Below are positions 9,483 to 18,047 of a stretch of 64,000 nucleotides of DNA, in pieces. The position numbers were made by a program, and so were the translations under genes. Origin of the DNA: G963663735 sp963663735 (GTDB taxonomy: Bacteria > Acidobacteriota > UBA6911 > RPQK01 > JAPXNP01); assembly GCA_963663735.2 (NCBI GenBank), contig CAXXHN010000001.1, positions 186,001 through 250,000 of the forward strand. Reading direction: 5' to 3'. A model generated the notes under the pieces. It saw only the letters and a program-made list of their open reading frames with translations. It was not told the origin of the DNA and ran no database searches. Position 1 is the stretch's first letter; every line of letters begins with the position of its first letter.

Positions 9483-11444
9483 ATGAAAAATTTAAAAAAT
9501 AATCTAGTAATGGTTATCTCCTGTCTTACAATGCTCCTGCTCCTTACCCCTTTCTCCCTTGCCCAGAACTGGAGTCCCGTCCCAGGGCGGATCATGTCGT
9601 CTTTCGGAGAATCGGTAACTCCTGAAAATGCCTGGCAGGAGTATCCACGTCCGCAATTGCAGCGGGAACAGTGGCTGAATCTGAACGGGCTGTGGGAATA
9701 CTCGATACTGAACAGGACTGCGCCCTGCCCCACAAATTATGACGGATATGTACTGGTCCCTTTCTGCCTTGAATCCTCACTTTCTGGTGTCGGTTCCGAA
9801 ATAAGCCCCGACCAGAGAATCTGGTATCGCCGAAATTTCACAATTCCGGCGCAATGGGAAGGCAAAAGGGTCAAACTCAATTTTGGGGCTGTAGATTATG
9901 AAGCTACGATATGGATTAATCAGGCCCTGGTCGGCTCCCATAAAGGCGGATTCGACTCTTTCTCCTTTGATATCTCTGATTATCTGCAAAAGGGGGAGAA
10001 CGAGATCCTGGTTTCAGCCTGGGATCCCACCAATTCGGCCGAAATTCCAACCGGGAAACAGAGATTATCTCCCCAGGGTATCTGGTACACCCCTGTTTCT
10101 GGCATCTGGCAAACCGTTTGGCTGGAACCGGTAGATACGAACCTGGCAATAGCCGAGCTGAAAATCACTCCTGATATCGCCAACAGCACGGTTGCGATCG
10201 AAACCTTCACAGACAGCATAATCGGAGGTGATTTATACGCGGTTCGTCTGACCGTTAAAAAAGGTGGAAAAACGGTCGGAGAAGCCATGTCCAGGATCAA
10301 CCGGAAAGCAACCATTATGATTGACTCTCCGGAACTCTGGTCTCCTGGCAATCCTTTTCTATACAACCTGGAGGCGGCTCTATACAAAATTGAGGACCCT
10401 TTTGCCAGGTTACGGGAAGAAGCTGGAGAAAACAATTTCCACATGGTTCGCCATGGCCGGTCAGAAGCTGAAGTTTACGAAAATGCCAGGCCGATTGGTG
10501 CCCCCATAGATACTGTCACCAGTTACTTCGGAATGCGCAAGATTTCCCTCGGCCCCGGAAAACGGGATGGTCAGCCTGAAATGCTCCTGAATAACAAACC
10601 GCTTTTTCAAAACGGGACCCTTGATCAGGGCTGGTGGCCAGACGGCCTGCATACTCCGCCCAGTGATGAGGCCATGGTTTTCGAGCTCCAGTACCTGAAG
10701 GATTCAGGATTCAATATGCTGCGCAAGCACATAAAAGTAGAACCGGCCAGGTACTACTACCATTGTGACAGGCTGGGCATTTTGGTCTGGCAGGACATGC
10801 CCTCCTCAGTCAGCCATCCTAAGGGAGATGCTTCCGACCAGTACGTGAATTCGCGCAGCCATGATGAAATGCTTAAAAAACCAGGATCAGCTGTACAGCA
10901 TGAACACGAGCTGAGGTCCATGATCAATGGCCTATATAACCATCCTTCAATTGTTATGTGGGTGATCTTCAATGAGGGCTGGGGCCAGTATGACACCTGC
11001 AGGCTTAATAACTGGGTCAAAAATCTGGATCCATCCCGCCTGACCAATTCCTCCAGCGGATGGGTACTGATGGACTGCGGAGATGTTTACGATATACATA
11101 CCTACGATACTGTCCCCCGGGTTCCGCCCAACCGCCAGCACCAGGCTGTGGTTGTCGGGGAATATGGGGGAATCGGTTACGCTGTGGAAGGCCACCTCTG
11201 GAATCCGGAGATGCGTAACTGGGGCTACCAGAAATATAACTCCGAAGCCGAACTGGTTTCAGCTTACCGGGTGAAATTCAACGAAGTTATCCGACAGGCA
11301 AAGGATGTGGGGATCAGCGGTGCCATATATACCCAGACCAGCGACGTGGAAGGAGAAGTTAACGGTTTGTTAACCTATGACCGTAAAATCAAAAAGATCC
11401 CTGCTGAAGAACTTGAAAAGATTCACAAGGAAGTTTTTGAATAG
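9483..11444 (+). CDS. Secreted glycoside hydrolase family 2 protein
   Basis: A 653-residue protein with an N-terminal signal peptide (hydrophobic core about 8-25, ending PFSLAQ). The order is the GH2 one: jelly-roll sugar-binding domain (LNFGAVDYEATIWIN), an Ig-like domain, then a TIM barrel. The acid/base Glu is in VIFNEGWGQYD (Glu498) and the nucleophile Glu in VVGEYGGIGY (Glu560), so the catalytic pair is intact. Beta-galactosidase, -glucuronidase and -mannosidase are all possible; the substrate cannot be read from sequence. It probably acts in the periplasm or outside. ATG 9483 gives a proper signal peptide; the in-frame TTG at 9471 only lengthens it. Confidence 0.92.
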   Translation: MKNLKNNLVMVISCLTMLLLLTPFSLAQNWSPVPGRIMSSFGESVTPENAWQEYPRPQLQREQWLNLNGLWEYSILNRTAPCPTNYDGYVLVPFCLESSLSGVGSEISPDQRIWYRRNFTIPAQWEGKRVKLNFGAVDYEATIWINQALVGSHKGGFDSFSFDISDYLQKGENEILVSAWDPTNSAEIPTGKQRLSPQGIWYTPVSGIWQTVWLEPVDTNLAIAELKITPDIANSTVAIETFTDSIIGGDLYAVRLTVKKGGKTVGEAMSRINRKATIMIDSPELWSPGNPFLYNLEAALYKIEDPFARLREEAGENNFHMVRHGRSEAEVYENARPIGAPIDTVTSYFGMRKISLGPGKRDGQPEMLLNNKPLFQNGTLDQGWWPDGLHTPPSDEAMVFELQYLKDSGFNMLRKHIKVEPARYYYHCDRLGILVWQDMPSSVSHPKGDASDQYVNSRSHDEMLKKPGSAVQHEHELRSMINGLYNHPSIVMWVIFNEGWGQYDTCRLNNWVKNLDPSRLTNSSSGWVLMDCGDVYDIHTYDTVPRVPPNRQHQAVVVGEYGGIGYAVEGHLWNPEMRNWGYQKYNSEAELVSAYRVKFNEVIRQAKDVGISGAIYTQTSDVEGEVNGLLTYDRKIKKIPAEELEKIHKEVFE

Positions 11445-11564
11445 AAATCCTGGCTTACCATGGCTCCATACAATTTGAAGCGTACAGAGAAAATGAAACT
11501 CAGGATTGCTCTGATTCGGTTGTTTATTAATAGCTGTCTCTAAGCCTGTAGCGGCGGCGGCAGG

Positions 11565-11930
11565 ATGGAGGAAGCCTTGCTCAGCTTTGACAATATTCCG
11601 GACTTGGAAAAACTCCAGGAAATGAAAGCAAGTGAAGACAGGTATGAAGCCAGGAGGGGCGCGGCCCTCCTGGAAAGCCTGAAGAGAGATGGCAGCATCG
11701 CTGAAAATTACTCCTACATGATCCAGGTGGTCAGGTTTGGTGACACCCTTCTTATTTCGGCACTTTCCGGTGAAGTAGTCGTGGACTATTTCCTGCACCT
11801 GAAAAATGAAATAAAAGGCATTAATATCTGGGTAGCCGGTTATTCCAATGATGTAATGGGATATGTCCCTTCAGAAGGTGGTTATGAGGGGGGCGAAGCT
11901 ATCCGCTATTCCACCCTCCCCGGGACCTAA
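11565..11930 (+). pseudogene. Remnant of a neutral/alkaline ceramidase-like gene (C-terminal part only)
   Basis: A 121-residue frame that resembles only the C-terminal part of the neutral/alkaline non-lysosomal ceramidase N-terminal-domain family: VVRFGDTLLISALSGEVVVDY, WVAGYSNDVMGYVPSEGGYEGGEA. A stop codon lies 24 nt upstream of the ATG and the region back to the GH2 gene encodes nothing similar, so most of the ~450-residue domain is missing. Relatives usually have several residues between GYxPS and EGGYEGG; here they are joined directly, which looks like a small deletion. Most likely a decayed gene, though a short expressed product cannot be excluded. Confidence 0.72.
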
Positions 11931-11968
11931 GAGCCCCCCGGGTATTCCAGGGAAATTCATAAATAACA

Positions 11969-13171
11969 ATGGTCAAAAATGACTGGAAAAATGCCCTTAT
12001 CCTGGGCGGGACCACCACTGCTCTCGCTTTTGCGCGCAGCCTCGGGCAAAAAGGAGTTGCAGTTAAAGTCATGGCATCCTCCTTTTCCCAGCCCGGCATG
12101 CACAGCAAGTGGGGGAACCCTCTGGTTATTCCCGATGCAGTCAGGCAGCCTGAAGAGTGTCTCGACCGGTTGATAAAGTGGGGGAGATCAAAAACCGGAA
12201 AGACTGTACTGATCCCGACCCTGGAGGAATATGTAAAGATTCTCTCAGACTGTAGACACGACCTGGAAGAATTTTTCCTCTTCAGGATTCCTCCGGCCCC
12301 GCTGGTAGATACTCTTCTCGATAAAAAAACACAGTACCAGCTGATGGAAAGGATCGGCCTGAATATTCCTCTAACCGTTTATTCAGATGAAGACAATTTC
12401 ATTAACTCGGTTTCAGGCAAGATCGGGTTCCCCTGCCTGTTCAAACCTTGCCGGTCCTATATCTGGAGACAGGTTCCAGGCCGGTTCAAAGCCCGGGTGG
12501 TAAATTCCCCCAGGGAGCTCCAGGTCCTTTGCCGGAATTTGGCTTCCCTGGGCCTGACTTTTCTCGCCCAGGAAATCATTCCTGGAGGGAATGAATGCCT
12601 GCACAGTTACCTGGCCTGCTACAGTTCCGGGAGTCAGCCCATAGCCGAGTCAACAGCCCGAAAAATAAGGCAGCATCCGGATGCCTACGGAACCGGGAGC
12701 CTGATCATATCCACAGACAATCCTGAAATATCCTCCATGTCCAGAGAAATCCTGGAACGAATAAGTTATGCAGGGCACGTAGACATGGAATATAAACTGG
12801 ACCCGAGGGACCGGTCCTGGAAACTCATTGAAATCAATATCCGCTGTACCAGTTTTGTGCAGCTTGCCATTGCTTCAGGAATCGACCTTCCCTGGATTGG
12901 TTACCTGGAAACAGGGTACAAAAAACCGGATTCTCCTTCCATTCAGAAACCGGGAGTCTTGTTCATGCACCTGGGCTGGGACCTTCAGGCCGTACTTTCC
13001 TCCGGGGAAAAACGATGGCGGGCTTTTTTCTCCTGGCTCCTCCTGATCAGGAAGGTATCCGCTTTTGCCGTGTTTAACTTCATTGACTTTAAGCCTATAA
13101 TATGGGAATTATCAGACTACATCAGGAGACTCCCCGGGTGGATTAGAGAAAAAAACAGAAAAAGCAGCTGA
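11969..13171 (+). CDS. ATP-grasp family ligase, substrate unknown
   Basis: A 400-residue cytoplasmic protein with a Rossmann-like N-terminal domain (ALILGGTTTALAFARSLG) followed by an ATP-grasp fold. Visible are the ATP-binding Lys region IGFPCLFKPCRSYIW (about 152-166) and the metal-binding end VDMEYKLDP...WKLIEINIRCTS (about 271-296), as in COG3919-like predicted ATP-grasp enzymes and D-aspartate ligases. Such enzymes join a carboxylate to an amine or thiol through an acyl-phosphate. No partner gene (carrier protein, peptide precursor or amidotransferase) lies beside it, so the substrate is open. The C-terminal 80 residues are hydrophobic and basic and may touch the membrane. Confidence 0.85.
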   Translation: MVKNDWKNALILGGTTTALAFARSLGQKGVAVKVMASSFSQPGMHSKWGNPLVIPDAVRQPEECLDRLIKWGRSKTGKTVLIPTLEEYVKILSDCRHDLEEFFLFRIPPAPLVDTLLDKKTQYQLMERIGLNIPLTVYSDEDNFINSVSGKIGFPCLFKPCRSYIWRQVPGRFKARVVNSPRELQVLCRNLASLGLTFLAQEIIPGGNECLHSYLACYSSGSQPIAESTARKIRQHPDAYGTGSLIISTDNPEISSMSREILERISYAGHVDMEYKLDPRDRSWKLIEINIRCTSFVQLAIASGIDLPWIGYLETGYKKPDSPSIQKPGVLFMHLGWDLQAVLSSGEKRWRAFFSWLLLIRKVSAFAVFNFIDFKPIIWELSDYIRRLPGWIREKNRKSS

Positions 13172-13371
13172 TACTATTCGCAAAGAAACTGGAACCTCCC
13201 CGTTCAATTCCCAAATTTAACCACTGAACCCGTTCAGCTGTATCTTCACCCGATCCGGCTTGCAGTACAGCAGCAAAAGGGAACAGAATACAGGCAGATT
13301 CCGTTAATATAGTTAATTGCATTTTCCATGGGGCATCTATCCGGCGATAAGTGTCCTTTCAAATAGAGTAA

Positions 13372-14466
13372 ATGGTTACAGGCATGACAATTGAAAAAAA
13401 AACATCTCGTAAAAAACTCAGAAAATTCCTCATTTCTACTCTGGTTATAAGCATAGCCGTGGCAGGTGTGTATTCCATCTCCCGCATACCGAAGGAGGAA
13501 GCAGCGGAACTTGCCCCGGAAGAGGTAATTGTTAACGTCGAAGTTGAGGAAATCATCCCTGAAAAATCTGTAGCTGATTTCCTGGACCTTCCTGGAACAG
13601 CGAGGCCTGGAAGAATTGTTAATGTCCCGGTGGAGCTGGGAGGTAAAATCGTCGCCCTTCCAGCCAGCGAAGGAGAATTGATTCGAAAGGGTGATGTGAT
13701 TCTGAAACTGGATGATTCCATACTCAGGGCTGAAGTTACCAGGGCAAAAGCGCAGGCTGATTTCGATAAAAAATCCCTGGACAGGACATCCATGCTCCTT
13801 GAAAAAGGCGTAACCAATCACAACAGCCTTGACGAAATCCAGTCCCGTTACGCCGTCAGTTCCGCCGCTCTTGAAATGGCTCAGACAAACCTGGCCAAAA
13901 CCGTGGTCTATTCGCCCTACACCGGAGTACTCAACGATCTTCCGGTGGAACAGGGAGAGTATGTTCAGGAAGGCGCGACTGTGGCAGAGATTGTGGAAAT
14001 TGATACCTTGAAGGTTGAAATCCAGGTACCTGAAAAGGAAGTTGAGTATCTCCGCAAGGGATCTTCCATGAGCATAATCTCCGGCACTTCAGATAATCCG
14101 ATATGTTACGGCACACTGACTTACGTCAGTGAAGTAGCTGATCCGGGAACGCGTACTGTAAAGGCGGAGATTTCAGTGGACAACCGCAAAGGGGTCTTGA
14201 GAAGCGGCCAGATTGTGAGAGCAAGACTTAATCGCAGAAGCCTGAGGGAAGCTATAATGATCCCCCTCTCCTCTGTTATTCCCCTGGAAAATGGCAAGAT
14301 TGTTTTTGTCGCTTCCGGCGGCGTAGCTGAACAGCGTAATGTAGAGCTTGGAATCATGAAAGGGACCCAGGTACACATCATAAGCGGCCTGAACAGTGGA
14401 GATCAGTTGATTGTAAAAGGCCACCGACTGGTAGGCCCCGGACAAAAAATTAATATCGTCAGTTAA
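13372..14466 (+). CDS. RND efflux periplasmic adaptor (HlyD/MFP family)
   Basis: A 364-residue membrane-fusion protein. One N-terminal membrane helix (about 18-40) anchors it; then a biotinyl-lipoyl half motif (VNVPVELGGKIVALPASEGELIRKGD), a coiled-coil hairpin (about 120-175), the second lipoyl half (YSPYTGVLNDLPVEQGEYVQEG) and a beta-barrel. It links the inner-membrane pump encoded 139 nt downstream to an outer-membrane channel. No TolC-type gene follows, so the channel must be encoded elsewhere. ATG 13372 is the longest start; ATG 13384 is equally possible, neither with a strong ribosome-binding site. Confidence 0.93.
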   Translation: MVTGMTIEKKTSRKKLRKFLISTLVISIAVAGVYSISRIPKEEAAELAPEEVIVNVEVEEIIPEKSVADFLDLPGTARPGRIVNVPVELGGKIVALPASEGELIRKGDVILKLDDSILRAEVTRAKAQADFDKKSLDRTSMLLEKGVTNHNSLDEIQSRYAVSSAALEMAQTNLAKTVVYSPYTGVLNDLPVEQGEYVQEGATVAEIVEIDTLKVEIQVPEKEVEYLRKGSSMSIISGTSDNPICYGTLTYVSEVADPGTRTVKAEISVDNRKGVLRSGQIVRARLNRRSLREAIMIPLSSVIPLENGKIVFVASGGVAEQRNVELGIMKGTQVHIISGLNSGDQLIVKGHRLVGPGQKINIVS

Positions 14467-14605
14467 CCTGCCCTGGATTTTCATCTATCACGATCAATAG
14501 AAAATCCTGACCTGGATAGAACTGTGAAACTGAATCTAAACTTGAATATCTCTTCACGCGCGGGATACCTGTTCCGAGTCATATCCCCGGTACAGACAGA
14601 AAAAA

Positions 14606-17600
14606 ATGATAATATCTAACACAGCCATCAACAACAGGATTGTCGTCTGGATCCTGATGATCATGATCATCATGTCCGGGATTTACTCTTATATTACCCT
14701 TCCCAAGGAAGCCTTCCCGGATATCCCTATTCCCTATGTTGTAGTCACCACTTCCTATGAAGGTGTTTCGCCTGAAGATATTGAGTCTCTGATTACCCTG
14801 AAAATCGAAAAGGAGATGGCGGGGGTCAAGGGATCAAAAGAAATCACTTCCACGAGCGCCGAAGGACTGTCTTCAGTTGTTGTTGAGTTTTATCCGGATG
14901 TTGCAATCGAAGACGCGCTGCAGCACGTAAAGGACAAGGTGGACCAGGCCAAAGGAGACCTTCCCGATGATGCGGAAGAGCCTATCGTAAATGAAGTCAG
15001 CCTGGCTGACTTCCCGGTAATGACGATCAGCATTTCTGGGGATGTTTCACCGGTCAGGCTAAAAAGCATCGCTGATGATCTTGAGGACGCTTTTGAGGAG
15101 ATTCCCGGGGTCCTGGAGTGTGATATTTCCGGAGACCTGGAACGCGAAATCAGGTTGGAGATAGACCATGACCGTTTCACTGCCTATGGTTTGACTTCTG
15201 ACCTGCTCCTGGGACTGGTTCCGCTGGAAAATCAGAACATTTCAGCTGGAAGCCTGGACACTCCGGGCACCGAGTTCAACGTAAGGGTACCTTCTGAATT
15301 TTCAGATCCGGCTGAAGTGGAAGGTTTGATCCTGGCTGTTATTAACGGCAAACCGATATACCTGACAGATGTCGCCAAAATAACCGATACCTTCAAGGAC
15401 AGGGCAAGCTACGCCAGGCTGAATGGCAGGGACACCATCACCCTGGATATAAAAAAGCGGATCGGAGAAGACATTATTCCCATAGCAGCTACAGTACGGC
15501 AGATCCTCGATGAAGCCAGAAAACAGGTGCCCAAGGGTGTTGAATTCAAGATCACCTCGGATTTGAGTAAAGACGTCTTTTCGATGGTTAAAGACCTGGA
15601 AAACAACATCATCTCCGGGCTGATCCTGGTTGTTTGTGTGCTGCTGCTCTTCCTGGGATTCAGGACCAGCCTGATAGTTGGGCTTGCCATCCCGATGAGC
15701 ATGCTGATGAGTTATTCAATCCTGGACATGTGGGGACTTACCCTTAACACGGTGGTTCTTTTTGGACTAATCATGGCCCTGGGCATGCTGGTGGACAATG
15801 CCATCGTTATTGTTGAGAATATATACCGTCACAGGCAGTTGGGGTATGGGGGTGTTGAAGCGGCAAGGCTGGGAGTCGGGGAAGTAGCCTGGCCGGTAAT
15901 CACCTCGACCGCCACAACAATAGCAGCCTTTGTTCCCTTGTTATTCTGGCCTGACATCATGGGCGAATTCATGAGCTACCTCCCCAAAACTCTGATCATT
16001 GCGCTGCTGAGTTCGCTTTTTGTAGCCCTGATCATCAATCCTGTGGTCAGCGCCAGGTTTCCCGGCCGGGAACCGTCTTCCGACAGGCTTCCCCGGGGGA
16101 GATTCCTTTCCTTTTACAGGAAAGTCCTGCGCACTGTCCTTGATTACCGGGTAGCGGTTTTAAGTGTTTCCCTGCTGATCCTTATAGGCGTAGTCATGCT
16201 TTATGGCAAGATGGGGCATGGTATTGAACTATTCCCCGCAACTGATCCTCCCAGGGCCACGATTTCCCTCGAAGTACCGCAGGGAACCAGCCTGGATGAA
16301 GTAAACCGTATTGTGCTGAAAGTTGAAGAAAGACTGAATCCTTACCAGGAATACCTGCAGGATGTTGTGGCCAGGGCGGGAATAGGAGGCGGAAACATGT
16401 TCAGTTCAGCTTCCGGGCAAGGTAGTATTGACCTGGTTTTCTACGACTATGTGGACCGCTTAAAGCCTTCAGAGGAGGTTATCGCTGAAATCAGGGATGA
16501 TCTTACTGACCTGGCCGGGGTGGAAATAGAAATTGTCAAGGAGGAAGGCGGCCCTCCGACCGGAGCCGCAGTGACCCTGGAAATTGCCGGACAGGACTTC
16601 GACCAGATCAAAGAGGCGAACACTTTGATACGGAACGCTATTGCTCCAACCCCTGGACTGGTAAGTTTAAAAAGCGACCTGGAAATCACCCGCCCTGAGA
16701 TTTCTTTCAGGGTTGACCGCCAGAGAGCAAAATTGCTCGGTGTGAATACCACGCTGATCGGAAATTTTCTCAAAACCGCCATTCTGGGAAGCAAAGTCAG
16801 CACTTACCGCGAATACAAGGATGAATATGATATTACAGTGCGCCTGCCCCAGGAACAGCGACTGAGCGTGGATGACCTCAAAAAAATCCAGGTCCCGAAC
16901 ATTACCGGCGGAGGAGTCCCCCTGTCTTCCCTGGGATCGCTGGAGTATACGGGAGGAATGGGGACAATCAAGCACAAGGACCAGCACCGGGTTATTACTA
17001 TCACCGGAGACGCCGAAGGAAGACTCGGTACCGAAGTCCTGGCTGATGTCCAGAAAACCGTGGCGGGACTGAATCTCCCCAAAGGAGTAAGCGTGGATTT
17101 CACTGGCGAACAGGAGGAACAGGAGAAAGCCGCCGCCTTCCTGAGCAAGGCTTTTCTAATCGCAATATTTGCCATAACCATGATCCTGGTGGCACAGTTT
17201 AACAGTCTTTTAATACCACTGATCATAATGACTACCGTTGTTCTTTCTCTGATCGGGGTGTTCACGGGGCTGCTTGTATTTGCAATTCCCTTCAGCATAA
17301 TCATGACCGGAGTAGGTGTAATCAGCCTGGCCGGAGTTGTTGTCAACAACGCCATTGTGCTCCTGCACTACACTCGCCAACTCGAACAACAGGGAATGAA
17401 ACTGATTGAAGCTGCTGTCGAAGCCGGATCCATCCGCCTCCGCCCGGTGCTTCTTTCCTCCGGGACAACCATATTGGGACTTACGCCCATGGCTACAGGA
17501 ATAAGTTACGATTTCAGGTTGATGGAATTGGTTACCCGCAGTGAATCCAGCCAGTTCTGGGCCAGCATGGCCATAGCGGTAATATTCGGCCTGGCCTTTG

Positions 17601-17707
17601 CTACAATGCTTACCCTGTTTGTAGTGCCGACGCTCTACGTGACCCTGAGCAATTTGAAGGAAAAACTGACGGGTAAAAGTAAAGAACCCGCGGTGGAGGC
17701 AGAATAG
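14606..17707 (+). CDS. RND family multidrug/solute efflux pump permease
   Basis: A 1033-residue AcrB-like pump with twelve membrane helices in two halves and two large periplasmic loops. Landmarks: YSYITLPKEAFPDIPIPYV after helix 1, helix 4 with MALGMLVDNAIVIVENIY, and the matching second-half segment VVVNNAIVLLHYTR. Helix 4 has Asp-Asn where AcrB has two Asp, so proton relay would depend on one Asp; this variant is common in the wider family. It forms an operon with the adaptor upstream. The substrate cannot be predicted. Confidence 0.95.
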   Translation: MIISNTAINNRIVVWILMIMIIMSGIYSYITLPKEAFPDIPIPYVVVTTSYEGVSPEDIESLITLKIEKEMAGVKGSKEITSTSAEGLSSVVVEFYPDVAIEDALQHVKDKVDQAKGDLPDDAEEPIVNEVSLADFPVMTISISGDVSPVRLKSIADDLEDAFEEIPGVLECDISGDLEREIRLEIDHDRFTAYGLTSDLLLGLVPLENQNISAGSLDTPGTEFNVRVPSEFSDPAEVEGLILAVINGKPIYLTDVAKITDTFKDRASYARLNGRDTITLDIKKRIGEDIIPIAATVRQILDEARKQVPKGVEFKITSDLSKDVFSMVKDLENNIISGLILVVCVLLLFLGFRTSLIVGLAIPMSMLMSYSILDMWGLTLNTVVLFGLIMALGMLVDNAIVIVENIYRHRQLGYGGVEAARLGVGEVAWPVITSTATTIAAFVPLLFWPDIMGEFMSYLPKTLIIALLSSLFVALIINPVVSARFPGREPSSDRLPRGRFLSFYRKVLRTVLDYRVAVLSVSLLILIGVVMLYGKMGHGIELFPATDPPRATISLEVPQGTSLDEVNRIVLKVEERLNPYQEYLQDVVARAGIGGGNMFSSASGQGSIDLVFYDYVDRLKPSEEVIAEIRDDLTDLAGVEIEIVKEEGGPPTGAAVTLEIAGQDFDQIKEANTLIRNAIAPTPGLVSLKSDLEITRPEISFRVDRQRAKLLGVNTTLIGNFLKTAILGSKVSTYREYKDEYDITVRLPQEQRLSVDDLKKIQVPNITGGGVPLSSLGSLEYTGGMGTIKHKDQHRVITITGDAEGRLGTEVLADVQKTVAGLNLPKGVSVDFTGEQEEQEKAAAFLSKAFLIAIFAITMILVAQFNSLLIPLIIMTTVVLSLIGVFTGLLVFAIPFSIIMTGVGVISLAGVVVNNAIVLLHYTRQLEQQGMKLIEAAVEAGSIRLRPVLLSSGTTILGLTPMATGISYDFRLMELVTRSESSQFWASMAIAVIFGLAFATMLTLFVVPTLYVTLSNLKEKLTGKSKEPAVEAE

Positions 17708-17814
17708 AAACAGTTGCCAGTTGATGATTGACCTTATCTACTCAAAGGCTTTCCAGATTAAAACGGGGACAGAGTTGCCAACCTGCAGTCCGGGGCGCAG
17801 GGAATCTTTTTAAA

Positions 17815-17945
17815 CCAGAGCCGCCAGGCGGCATCCCGTTAAAGGCTGAAAGCCTGCCATTTATCAGACTGGGGTGATCGGAAGCTCAAACGCAGGAAAC
17901 CCCAGGAATGGACACCGGAACTGAAAATGCCGAAGCGCGAGTGTC
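17815..17945. repeat. Dispersed hairpin repeat, copy B
   Basis: Begins with hairpin GCCGCCAGGCGGC (17820-17832), then CATCCCGTTAAAGGCTGAA, AGCCTGCC, and the CTGGGG (17869-17874) / CCCCAG (17900-17905) hairpin. The tail CCGGAACTG..GAAG.GCGA.TGTCG matches the tail of copy C near 35390-35415. Confidence 0.75.
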
Positions 17946-17966
17946 GGAACGCGAAAAGGAATCAGG

Positions 17967-18022
17967 TTCGGCATCGGAATCGACGAACGTCAACAAATTA
18001 ACTCGACGATTCCGATGCCGAA
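17967..18022. repeat. Perfect 16-bp inverted repeat with 24-nt loop
   Basis: TTCGGCATCGGAATCG (17967-17982) and its exact reverse complement at 18007-18022. The arms have a six-base rhythm (TCGGCA TCGGAA TCGACG). The plus-strand side is followed by A-rich, not T-rich, sequence, so it is not a textbook intrinsic terminator. Confidence 0.7.
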
Positions 18023-18047
18023 AATAAAAACAACAAAGACACTCTTC

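Larger units (their letters stand above)
17708..18047. other. Convergent spacer between RND pump and symporter
   Basis: 340 nt without a gene. It contains repeat copy B (17815-17945) and a perfect 16-bp inverted repeat (17967-18022). One or both may end transcription from the two converging genes. Confidence 0.55.

Noticed and set aside
16804..17355. 183-codon minus-strand frame inside the RND pump gene
   Set aside because: Antisense shadow of a conserved coding region; its translation is Ser/Thr/Arg-rich with no family features.
17967..18022. Inverted repeat as an intrinsic terminator
   Set aside because: Perfect stem, but a 24-nt loop and no T-run on the side needed for either converging gene; kept only as a repeat.
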